Shown in pieces: positions 1-4,903 of a stretch of DNA of 10,965 nucleotides (position 1 is the stretch's first letter; every line of letters begins with the position of its first letter). The notes beneath the pieces were generated by a model that did not search any database, was not told where the DNA came from, and saw only the letters and a list, made by a program, of their open reading frames with translations. The stretch comes from Candidatus Nomurabacteria bacterium RIFCSPLOWO2_01_FULL_41_12 (GTDB lineage Bacteria; Patescibacteriota; Minisyncoccia; Phycocordibacterales; UBA9973), in the NCBI GenBank assembly GCA_001787035.1, contig MFUY01000007.1, forward strand, positions 22,337 to 33,301. Reading direction: 5' to 3'. Position numbers and translations under genes: made by a program.

Positions 1-84
1 CCACAGCCGGAGCCGGATTCGACAAGCTCACCGCAAGCAACATCTGAAACTACGTCGGAACCACCGGCTGAACCAGCCCCATAA
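1..84 (+). CDS. C-terminal tail of an unidentified protein (partial, 5' end outside window)
   Basis: Frame 1 reads 27 codons without interruption to a TAA at 82-84. The peptide is low complexity, made almost only of Pro, Glu, Ser, Thr, Ala and Gln, and ends in PPAEPAP. Such tails are typical of cell-surface or membrane-linked proteins, but nothing here identifies a family. The stop codon runs directly into the A-tract of a strong terminator, as expected for a true gene end. Coding is inferred from the open frame, the compositional bias and that terminator. Confidence 0.6.
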   Translation, partial: PQPEPDSTSSPQATSETTSEPPAEPAP

Positions 85-115
85 AAAAACTGTAGTGTAC
101 ACTACAGTTTTTTTT
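83..115. terminator. Bidirectional rho-independent terminator
   Basis: A perfect 18-nt palindrome, CTGTAGTGTACACTACAG (90-107), is flanked by seven A (83-89) and eight T (108-115), giving up to 16 continuous base pairs. Read on plus it has a T8 tail and ends the gene at 1-84. Read on minus it has a T7 tail and ends the tRNA-Asp transcription unit. The symmetry suits two convergent transcripts sharing one terminator. Confidence 0.9.
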
Positions 116-121
116 ATTTTG

Positions 122-195
122 CGCGACCGACCGGATTTGAACCGGCAACCTATCGCCTGACAAACGATTGCTCTAACCAGTTGAGCTACGGTCGC
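122..195 (-). tRNA. tRNA-Asp (anticodon GUC)
   Basis: A complete 74-nt cloverleaf reads on the minus strand. The acceptor stem GCGACCG/CGGTCGC is fully paired. The D stem is GCTC/GAGC. The anticodon stem ATCGT/GCGAT encloses the loop TTGTCAG with anticodon GTC. The T arm is GCCGG-TTCAAAT-CCGGT. The discriminator is G73, a known Asp identity base. No CCA is encoded (discriminator followed by CA), so CCA-adding enzyme is needed. It lies just before the shared terminator and has its own TATAAT box upstream. Confidence 0.95.
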
Positions 196-208
196 AAAAT
201 ACTTAACT

Positions 209-235
209 ATTATACATAAATTCGCATAATTTCAA
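209..235 (-). promoter_or_regulatory. Promoter for tRNA-Asp
   Basis: On the minus strand, TTGAAA (230-235), a 15-nt spacer and a perfect TATAAT (209-214). The -10 box ends 13 nt before the tRNA 5' end, so transcription would start about 6 nt upstream of the mature tRNA. The -35 spacing is short, so the -10 box carries most of the support. Confidence 0.6.
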
Positions 236-249
236 AGCGTTTATTTCTG

Positions 250-320
250 TGCCGGTGAATGGAATCGGACCATTTTCTGTGCCTTATGAGTGCACCGTTC
301 TACCATTGAACTACACCGGC
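250..320 (-). tRNA. tRNA with anticodon CAU (elongator Met, or Ile2 read by lysidine)
   Basis: A 71-nt cloverleaf on the minus strand. The acceptor GCCGGTG/CACCGGC is fully paired including 1-72, which argues against an initiator. The D arm is GTTC-AATGGTA-GAAC. The anticodon loop is CTCATAA with anticodon CAT and A37. The T arm is AATGG-TCCGATT-CCATT and the discriminator is A73. Oddities are an A31xG39 mismatch closing the anticodon stem and C instead of U at position 55 of the T loop. No CCA is encoded. Since the initiator lies at 1114-1426, this is elongator tRNA-Met or the tRNA-Ile(CAU) that TilS modifies; sequence alone does not settle which. Confidence 0.88.
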
Positions 321-329
321 ATAACAATG

Positions 330-335
330 AATATA
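330..335 (-). promoter_or_regulatory. Possible -10 box for the tRNA(CAU)
   Basis: TATATT on the minus strand, 9 nt before the tRNA 5' end, in the 40-nt gap after the HTH gene stop. No convincing -35 is visible. The tRNA could also be read through from the HTH gene, since no terminator separates them. Confidence 0.35.
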
Positions 336-360
336 ACAGAAAAAAGAAAAAATAGAAATA

Positions 361-1038
361 TTAAGTATTTGATATGTGTTCTATGGCTCCCAGAATTTTA
401 TTTCTTAGAGCAGTCCCCTTTCTGACCTTAACTCTTAAAATGCCTTTATATTTTTCTATATTTTTCATGGAGGCTTTTTTAAGGTTGGTTTGTATGTATG
501 TAGTTTTTGAGAATTGTTCCTTTTTAATATCTAAAAAATTGGTCCAGAAAATTTTTATCTTCTCCTCCTCTTTTCTAAAAAATTCATTTAGAGTCAGTCG
601 GAATATAAGAGAATTTTTTTCAACACTCCACAACCTTAGCCACTTAAAGTAGAAACGTATCATGTGCGGATTACTATTTGTAAATCCAAGTTCACCATTT
701 TCATATTTATATCCTTCTCCCCAATAAAGTCCCAGACCAGCCATCAACATATCTCTTTCTGACAACGTTCCTAATATCTTAATTCCCTCCTGCCTTTGCA
801 ACGCATATCTTTTTAGTCTGTCCTTTCTCTTAGATTCTGTGTATCTCAAAAGCCCTTTGATTGATTTCATATTCCCTTTTGTTTTTATTTTGCTTATCGC
901 CGAATCTGAAAGAACTATATCTTTACACCAAAAACTAAGGGTTGATTTGGTAATATTTAATTTTCTTGAAATATCACCTAAGCTCATGCCATTTTCTCGC
1001 ATTTTTTGTGCTACTTCTTTTGTGTGTGGATAGTACAT
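361..1038 (-). CDS. HTH protein with a LAGLIDADG-like motif (possible homing-endonuclease relative)
   Basis: 225 residues from the ATG at 1038. Residues about 7-42 form a helix-turn-helix (EVAQKMRENG ... SLGDISRKLNITKSTLSFW) of the kind seen in resolvase-type and regulator proteins. A basic linker follows. Residues 101-109 read GLGLYWGEG, which resembles the LAGLIDADG signature ending in an acidic residue (GEG; Glu108), followed by FTNSNP and further alpha/beta-like sequence. Only one such motif is present, so it would act as a dimer if it is a nuclease. An upstream in-frame ATG at 1047 overlaps the TATAAT box, so the ATG 7 nt after that box was chosen. The gene is AT-rich and sits between tRNA genes, divergent from an intron-bearing tRNA. 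It could be an intron or tRNA-locus homing protein or simply a regulator. Family assignment is from motif reading only. Confidence 0.65.
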   Translation of the reverse strand: MYYPHTKEVAQKMRENGMSLGDISRKLNITKSTLSFWCKDIVLSDSAISKIKTKGNMKSIKGLLRYTESKRKDRLKRYALQRQEGIKILGTLSERDMLMAGLGLYWGEGYKYENGELGFTNSNPHMIRFYFKWLRLWSVEKNSLIFRLTLNEFFRKEEEKIKIFWTNFLDIKKEQFSKTTYIQTNLKKASMKNIEKYKGILRVKVRKGTALRNKILGAIEHISNT

Positions 1039-1045
1039 AAGGTAC

Positions 1046-1074
1046 ATTATACACTATGTGGGGTACAAAAACAA
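1046..1074 (-). promoter_or_regulatory. Promoter of the HTH/LAGLIDADG-like gene
   Basis: TTGTTT (1069-1074), a 17-nt spacer and a perfect TATAAT (1046-1051) on the minus strand. Seven nt separate the -10 box from the ATG at 1038, so the transcript should begin at or next to the start codon. The -35 box is one base away from the -35 candidate of the opposing tRNA promoter. Confidence 0.75.
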
Positions 1075-1075
1075 C

Positions 1076-1102
1076 TTGCATATAATTATAGTTTGATATA
1101 AT
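1076..1102 (+). promoter_or_regulatory. Promoter of the initiator tRNA gene
   Basis: A perfect TATAAT at 1097-1102 places transcription start about 5 nt before the tRNA 5' end at 1114. TTGCAT at 1076-1081 with a 15-nt spacer is a weak -35 candidate. A second TATAAT at 1081-1086 is an alternative. The region is back to back with the HTH gene promoter. Confidence 0.6.
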
Positions 1103-1113
1103 ATCAGTTGTAT

Positions 1114-1426
1114 AGCGGGATAGAGAAGAGGCATCTCGCAAGGCTCAACTAATATGGGCCCCCTCTCGGGAAACCTAGAGGTGCGCATTCGCCAAATTCG
1201 GAGAAATCCTCTCTGCCACATCTGGCGGAAAGACAATTCCGAGCTAAATTCTAAGGTCTAAGACCGAAGATAAATGTGTAGAGACTAGATGGCGAACTCC
1301 TTAAATTTTCAAATTATTTTTAGAAAGGAGATGGTATAGTCCAGACCACAAATTCAATTTGAAGCAGTGAAAACTGAAGTGGTAAAGCATAACCTTGAGA
1401 CGGCCGTTCGATTCGGCCTCCCGCAA
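1114..1426 (+). tRNA. Initiator tRNA-Met(CAU), interrupted by a group I intron
   Basis: Exon 1 is 1114-1145 and exon 2 is 1388-1426; joined they give a 71-nt cloverleaf. Acceptor AGCGGGA pairs with TCCCGCA except for an A1xA72 mismatch, the hallmark that separates initiators from elongators. The D stem GAGA/TCTC has the initiator-type A11:U24 pair. The anticodon stem CAAGG/CCTTG encloses CTCATAA with anticodon CAT. It carries two of the usual three G:C pairs next to the loop (29:41 is A:U). The T arm is GGCCG-TTCGATT-CGGCC. The discriminator is A73 and CCA is not encoded. The intron sits between U33 and C34. The gene converges with the HEPN-like gene, whose stop is 7 nt beyond the tRNA end. 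Confidence 0.92.
1146..1387 (+). ncRNA. Group I self-splicing intron (IC3-like) in the initiator tRNA
   Basis: 242 nt, with a standard core. P1: exon GGCT (1142-1145) pairs with GGCC (1157-1160), leaving the U-G wobble at the 5' splice site. P2: CCTCT/AGAGG (1162-1166/1177-1181), a C-U mismatch and GG/CC capped by a GAAA tetraloop (1170-1173). P3: TTCGCCA (1188-1194) with TGGCGAA (1290-1296), 7 perfect pairs. P4: TCGGA/TCCGA (1198-1202/1238-1242). P5-region hairpin: GCCA/TGGC (1215-1218/1223-1226). P7: GACTA (1283-1287) with TAGTC (1337-1341). P8: CTCCTT/AAGGAG (1297-1302/1325-1330). P9: CCAC/GTGG (1346-1349/1379-1382) with inner CAGT-GAAA-ACTG (1365-1376). The last base is the expected terminal G (1387). 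There is no internal ORF. Small size, tRNA location and GAAA loops on L2 and L9 match the IC3 tRNA introns. Confidence 0.92.
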
Positions 1427-1432
1427 CATTTT

Positions 1433-2065
1433 TTATATATACCCGTATTCACGGAAAATCTGCTCATAGAGAGCGATTATTCTCTTCGCTTCTCGCTGAG
1501 TTAACATAAAAGCCACCCCATCATGGGCTATCTTGTTTCTAATAGTATGCACTTCCCAAGCAGATGTCAGGCCATGAAAGCTGTCCTGGGTGGCTCCTTT
1601 CAGCTTCTCACCCAAATTTTCCCCCTTAAATCCCATTTGATCCAAGAGCCCCTCTAACATGGAGTCAGCTTCAATGATCGCGAGCTTCCAATCGCTCTCA
1701 TGTTGTGAGAAAAGGTAAGAAAGGGTTTTGAGCCACCGAGGATTTCTTGACACTTCACCTCCTTCACGTAATTTTTTTTCTTTCTCCGCCTGACGATTAT
1801 CGTACTCGGCAATCTCTTGTGCTAAATGTTTGCGCTCTTTTTTCCTGATTTCAAGCAGGCGAATCGAACTGTAAGATATAACTGCAAGGAAAAACAGCGC
1901 GAGCAAGAGAAGAATAAAATTAAAACTGTCTAGTATGTCTTTACCGTAAGTATTGATGTAACCCATGAACTCAGAAAACCAAGCCCAACCTTGGCGAAAC
2001 AAGTAATCCGGATTAAAATATTTTGAGCCGAGAACCGTGTCACTTATAATGGGATTTGGATTCAT
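1433..2065 (-). CDS. Membrane-anchored HEPN-like protein
   Basis: 210 residues. One strong transmembrane segment lies at about 48-68. A charged, probably coiled segment follows at 73-102 (EIRKKERKHLAQEIAEYDNR). The C-terminal domain (about 110-210) has an alpha-helical pattern WKLAIIEADSMLEGLL ... RNKIAH. The RNKIAH at 176-181 is an R-x4-H motif, the RNase-type signature of HEPN domains; DUF4145-like proteins carry a similar 'RNxIAH' segment. I infer a HEPN-like fold facing the cytoplasm. RNase activity is possible but not shown, and many such relatives are uncharacterised. There is no partner nucleotidyltransferase or toxin-antitoxin gene beside it. It is last in the minus-strand array, with its own extended -10 promoter after repeat copy A. 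Its stop faces the initiator tRNA end. Confidence 0.75.
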   Translation of the reverse strand: MNPNPIISDTVLGSKYFNPDYLFRQGWAWFSEFMGYINTYGKDILDSFNFILLLLALFFLAVISYSSIRLLEIRKKERKHLAQEIAEYDNRQAEKEKKLREGGEVSRNPRWLKTLSYLFSQHESDWKLAIIEADSMLEGLLDQMGFKGENLGEKLKGATQDSFHGLTSAWEVHTIRNKIAHDGVAFMLTQREAKRIIALYEQIFREYGYI

Positions 2066-2072
2066 ATTATAA

Positions 2073-2081
2073 ATTATATCA
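2073..2081 (-). promoter_or_regulatory. Extended -10 promoter of the HEPN-like gene
   Basis: TGATATAAT on the minus strand is an extended -10 (TGn plus a perfect TATAAT at 2073-2078). Exactly 7 nt separate it from the ATG at 2065, which predicts a leaderless transcript. No -35 is evident, as is usual with extended -10 elements. The T6 tail of repeat copy A lies just upstream. Confidence 0.7.
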
Positions 2082-2086
2082 TAAAA

Positions 2087-2125
2087 AAGGACGATTCTTG
2101 GGGAAAAGTCTTAAGGACCATCCTT
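2087..2125 (-). repeat. Dispersed palindromic element, copy A (terminator-like)
   Basis: 39 nt. Read on minus it is AAGGATGGTCCTT, the spacer AAGACTTTTCCCC, then AAGAATCGTCCTT. The two 13-nt arms pair at 12 of 13 positions, two of them as G-U wobbles. Six T follow on the minus strand (2083-2088, sharing two with the arm), so this copy should work as an intrinsic terminator for gatA. The element contains the gatA stop codon and the last gatA codons. Copies B (5823-5860) and C (6463-6501) share the same sequence. Confidence 0.85.
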
Positions 2126-3541
2126 AATACTTTCAAATTCTTTACCTATCTGAAAAAGTAAATCCTCTCTCCCGTGCGGAGCCATAAACTGAATTCCTAA
2201 CGGCAATTTTTTCTCCCCCTCTTCAACAAATCCAGACGGAATAGAAATAGCTGGAAGACCTGCCATATTGGCGGGTCCTGTAAAAATATCCTCCAAATAC
2301 ATTTTTACCGGATCATTTACCTTCTCACCAATTTTAAAAGCTGGTCCGGTAGTTGTAGGAGTTAAAATTAAATCAACCTTCTTAAAAGCTTTACTATAAT
2401 CATTTATAATTAATTCTCTAACTGCATTCGCTTTATTATAATAAGCATCGTGATAACCATGCGAAAGAACATAAGTGCCGAGTAAAATACGACGTCGAAC
2501 TTCCCTGCCGAAGCCTTTGCCTCTACTTTTCTTATACACTTCCATTAAATTTCCCCCCTCTGCGCTATATCCGTAGCGCATGCCATCAAGACGAGCTAGG
2601 TTGGCCGAAATTTCGGCGGGAGTCACCACATAATAAGCTGGTACAGAATATTTAGCGTAAGGAAGCTCTACGTCTTTTACCGTATAGTTCAGGGATTGTA
2701 ATTTTTTGATCTTTTCTTCGAAGTTTAAAAGTACTCTGGGATCCACACCTTCGGAGATAAAAGCTCTCGGCACTCCGATAGTTGGTCTATCAATCGTCTT
2801 TTTTTTATAGAAATCGAGGGGAATAGAGGTACTGTCCATTTTGTCCTGACCGGCAATGAAATCAAAAACAATTTTAACATCTGAAATATTTTTCCCGATG
2901 GCGCCAATAACATCCAAAGAAGAACCCATGGAAATAAGTCCATATCTGGAGACTGATCCATAGGTAGGCTTGAGTCCTACAACTCCGCAAAAGGCAGCCG
3001 GCTGACGACATGAGCCTCCGGTGTCCGAACCAAGCGCAACCAATGCCATGTCGGCTGCAATAGAAGCAGTCGAACCTCCAGAAGAACCGCCCGGAACACG
3101 AGAAATATCGTGGGGATTTTTTGTGACACCATACGCTGAAGTTTCAGTAGAAACTCCCATTGCCCCATCATCCATATTTGTCCTTCCAATTATCACAGCT
3201 CCGGCATCTTTTAATTTTTTAACTACGGTCGAATTATAGACTGCTGTATAATTTTTTAAAATATTTGAACCAGAAGACGCGATATGACCTTGAAATAAAA
3301 TATTATCTTTAATGGCTATTGGAATCCCTGTCATTAATGTAAAACTGCCATCAGCAAATTTTTCGTCAGCTTTTTTTGCCTGTTCCAACACATCACTAAA
3401 GATTTCTAAGTAAACATTTAGCTCATCGTTTTTTTCTTTAATAACTTTCAAATACTCAGACACTAATTCCGTACAAGTAAAAACACCATTTTTGAAACTA
3501 TCATGCGTTTTTTCAATTGTTAAATTTTTTAAATCAATCAT
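2111..3541 (-). CDS. gatA: Asp-tRNA(Asn)/Glu-tRNA(Gln) amidotransferase subunit A
   Basis: 476 residues, normal for GatA. It is the amidase subunit that releases ammonia from Gln for GatB, converting misacylated Glu-tRNA(Gln) or Asp-tRNA(Asn) in the cytoplasm. The Ser-cisSer-Lys triad is visible: Lys78 in GIPIAIKDN, Ser153 in PGGSSGGS and Ser177 in SDTGGS, with the family spacing. The signature runs through GVVGLKPTYGSVSRYGLIS. The usual MDEFAMG segment reads MDDGAMG here. The start ATG follows a modest AGAG ribosome-binding sequence 7 nt upstream. It lies 104 nt after gatC across a large hairpin. gatB is not in the window. The final residues IKDGP and the stop are encoded by repeat copy A, so the native C-terminus may have been altered. 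Confidence 0.97.
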   Translation of the reverse strand: MIDLKNLTIEKTHDSFKNGVFTCTELVSEYLKVIKEKNDELNVYLEIFSDVLEQAKKADEKFADGSFTLMTGIPIAIKDNILFQGHIASSGSNILKNYTAVYNSTVVKKLKDAGAVIIGRTNMDDGAMGVSTETSAYGVTKNPHDISRVPGGSSGGSTASIAADMALVALGSDTGGSCRQPAAFCGVVGLKPTYGSVSRYGLISMGSSLDVIGAIGKNISDVKIVFDFIAGQDKMDSTSIPLDFYKKKTIDRPTIGVPRAFISEGVDPRVLLNFEEKIKKLQSLNYTVKDVELPYAKYSVPAYYVVTPAEISANLARLDGMRYGYSAEGGNLMEVYKKSRGKGFGREVRRRILLGTYVLSHGYHDAYYNKANAVRELIINDYSKAFKKVDLILTPTTTGPAFKIGEKVNDPVKMYLEDIFTGPANMAGLPAISIPSGFVEEGEKKLPLGIQFMAPHGREDLLFQIGKEFESIKDGP

Positions 3542-3553
3542 AAATCTCTTTTA

Positions 3554-3647
3554 AATTATGAAAATTAAAAAATTTAAAGCGTCGTGGGTTCCCTGTCCTT
3601 TTGACTCCGAGGGCGAAGACGCCAAAATTTTTTGAATTTTCATAATT
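3554..3647 (-). repeat. Long inverted repeat filling the gatC-gatA gap
   Basis: Arms 3554-3566 and 3635-3647 pair over 13 perfect bp, then (one bulged G) 3567-3575 with 3625-3633 over 9 bp, then GCGTC (3579-3583) with GACGC (3618-3622): about 27 bp in all. The 34-nt central part has smaller stems, for example CCCT/AGGG around GTC-AAAAG-GAC on the minus strand. The gatC stop codon lies in the stem. No T-tail follows, so it is more likely a processing, stability or attenuation structure, or a MITE-like remnant, than a classic terminator. Confidence 0.75.
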
Positions 3648-3918
3648 ATAAAATTTTTTTAACTTTTAAAAATCCGTCTTGCAAGTCCGGAAATTGCTTC
3701 AGTATCAAGTCTCGAGAAAATTCCTGTGGTTTTAGCTCATCTTCGCGCCAGACATTTTTAAGTTGATATTCGGGTTCTAAATCACCTACAGATACTTCTT
3801 CAATTTGCTTTATATAGCCCAAAATACTCTCCATATCTTTAAGAATTTCCTTTTTCTCCCCTTCCGAGAGCTCTATTCTAGCAAGCTCTGCCAGACTCTC
3901 AACATCTTTTATGTTCAT
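3646..3918 (-). CDS. gatC: Asp-tRNA(Asn)/Glu-tRNA(Gln) amidotransferase subunit C
   Basis: 90 residues from the ATG at 3918. GatC is the small subunit that wraps around and stabilises GatA in GatCAB. The family pattern is clear: LAELARIELSEGE (9-21), then LGYIKQIEEVSVGDLEP (33-49), then FPDLQDGFLKVKKIL at the C-terminus, equivalent to the usual 'dgyFkVPkvl'. A TTG start 33 nt upstream would add 11 residues not typical of the family, and a complete promoter ends 8 nt before the ATG, so the ATG was chosen. The gene starts 25 nt after the htpX stop and precedes gatA. Confidence 0.95.
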   Translation of the reverse strand: MNIKDVESLAELARIELSEGEKKEILKDMESILGYIKQIEEVSVGDLEPEYQLKNVWREDELKPQEFSRDLILKQFPDLQDGFLKVKKIL

Positions 3919-3926
3919 ATATTGTG

Positions 3927-3955
3927 AGTATACCCCAATATTATTAACCAATCAA
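3927..3955 (-). promoter_or_regulatory. Promoter of gatC-gatA
   Basis: TTGATT (3950-3955), a 17-nt spacer and TATACT (3927-3932) on the minus strand. The -35 box lies inside the last codons of htpX. Eight nt separate the -10 box from the gatC ATG, which predicts a leaderless or near-leaderless gatCA mRNA. Confidence 0.75.
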
Positions 3956-4828
3956 AGCCTTGACTCGCTCTTCCACCCTCGGGTGAGTGGCGAAAAGACC
4001 ACTAACTTTTTTACCAAAACCAGAGCCTTTAGGGTCTGAAATATATAAATGTGCAATGGCATTTGATTGGCGGGCCATGGGTTTACTATACTTTGAGATT
4101 TTACCCAAAGCATTTGCCAGACCGGCGGGATAGCGGGTAAGTAGCGCCCCGGATGCATCGGCCAAAAACTCTCGCTTCCGGGAAATAGCCAACTGAATAA
4201 GCATGGCAAAAAGAGGCGCTAGGATAGAAAGAATAATACCGGCAATCATGAGCAAGCCATTTGCCTTATTATTATTATTTCTGTGATTACCAAAAAATAA
4301 ACTTCGCGTAAAAACATCTGCAATAATGGTCACAAAACCGACGAGCACCACCACGACGGTTGAGAGTAGCATATCTCGATTACCTATATGAGAGAGTTCA
4401 TGCGCCAGTACGCCCTCTAATTCATTTTTGTCTAAAACAGACAGGAGTCCGGTCGTCACCGCCACAACTGCATGGTCCTTGTCTCGTCCGGTCGCAAAGG
4501 CATTCGGGGCATTGTCTTCTATGATATAAACTCTCGGCATTGGAAGTCCTGCGGTAATAGCCAGGTTTTCAACGCTTGTGTATAAAACAAAATTATCCTC
4601 TTTTTTAGCTGGTTTAGCTCCAGAAAGTGTAAGAACAACTTTATCCGAGAACCAATAAGAAAAGATATTCATTGCGACACTAAATAAAACAAAGAAATAA
4701 AGAATATTCGGATTATTATAATAAAAACTAAAGAACCAGCCAAGCAGGATAACCACGGCAAAAAACATCGTCATCAGCAGCCATGTTTTTGTCACATTCT
4801 TCGATTGCTGCGTATAAAGTGTCGCCAT
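3944..4828 (-). CDS. htpX: HtpX family membrane zinc metalloprotease (M48)
   Basis: 294 residues, normal for HtpX. It is an integral inner-membrane zinc protease that degrades misfolded membrane proteins. Two N-terminal membrane segments lie at about 15-35 and 40-60. The HEXXH motif is HELSH at 143-147 with Glu144 as catalytic base. The third zinc ligand is Glu220 in RKREFLAD. Two further hydrophobic segments at about 153-172 and 190-215 lie between them. The C-terminal ATHPRVEERV is family-typical. It is downstream of lemA and the Cys-rich gene; htpX and lemA are often neighbours in bacteria. The GGG before the ATG is paired in the upstream hairpin, which could influence initiation. Confidence 0.97.
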   Translation of the reverse strand: MATLYTQQSKNVTKTWLLMTMFFAVVILLGWFFSFYYNNPNILYFFVLFSVAMNIFSYWFSDKVVLTLSGAKPAKKEDNFVLYTSVENLAITAGLPMPRVYIIEDNAPNAFATGRDKDHAVVAVTTGLLSVLDKNELEGVLAHELSHIGNRDMLLSTVVVVLVGFVTIIADVFTRSLFFGNHRNNNNKANGLLMIAGIILSILAPLFAMLIQLAISRKREFLADASGALLTRYPAGLANALGKISKYSKPMARQSNAIAHLYISDPKGSGFGKKVSGLFATHPRVEERVKALIG

Positions 4829-4894
4829 CCCAGTACTAAAAATTTAAATTGTTAATTATAATGGTCACGTACATAATCAAAATTTTAGTACGGG
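4829..4894 (-). repeat. Inverted repeat between the Cys-rich gene and htpX
   Basis: CCC-A-GTACTAAAA-A-TTT (4829-4845) pairs with 4879-4894 over 15 bp, with one bulged A and one mismatch; the loop is 33 nt. It begins about 9 nt after the upstream stop and ends at the base before the htpX ATG. The loop contains the TATAAT box for htpX. Confidence 0.65.
4855..4860 (-). promoter_or_regulatory. -10 box for htpX
   Basis: Perfect TATAAT on the minus strand, 26 nt before the htpX ATG and inside the hairpin loop. The best -35 candidate, TTGATT (4875-4880), has only a 14-nt spacer. A start about 7 nt downstream would give a leader of about 20 nt. Confidence 0.45.
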
Positions 4895-4903
4895 ACAAGT
4901 AGA

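Noticed and set aside
1039..1047. Upstream ATG for the HTH protein
   Set aside because: It overlaps the perfect TATAAT of the gene's own promoter; the ATG at 1038 fits.
1054..1236. 60-residue minus-strand frame across the tRNA promoter, exon 1 and intron
   Set aside because: It overlaps structured RNA and a promoter, has no family resemblance, and is a chance frame.
1114..1426. tmRNA or other single structured RNA
   Set aside because: The ends look tRNA-like, as in tmRNA, but the interior has the P3/P7/P8 group I core and no tag reading frame, and the exons join into a full initiator tRNA.
3554..3647. Insertion sequence between gatC and gatA
   Set aside because: No transposase frame and no clear target duplication; only a non-coding inverted repeat is supported.
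3919..3951. TTG start of gatC
   Set aside because: It lies within the promoter region and adds atypical residues; the ATG at 3918 gives a canonical GatC.
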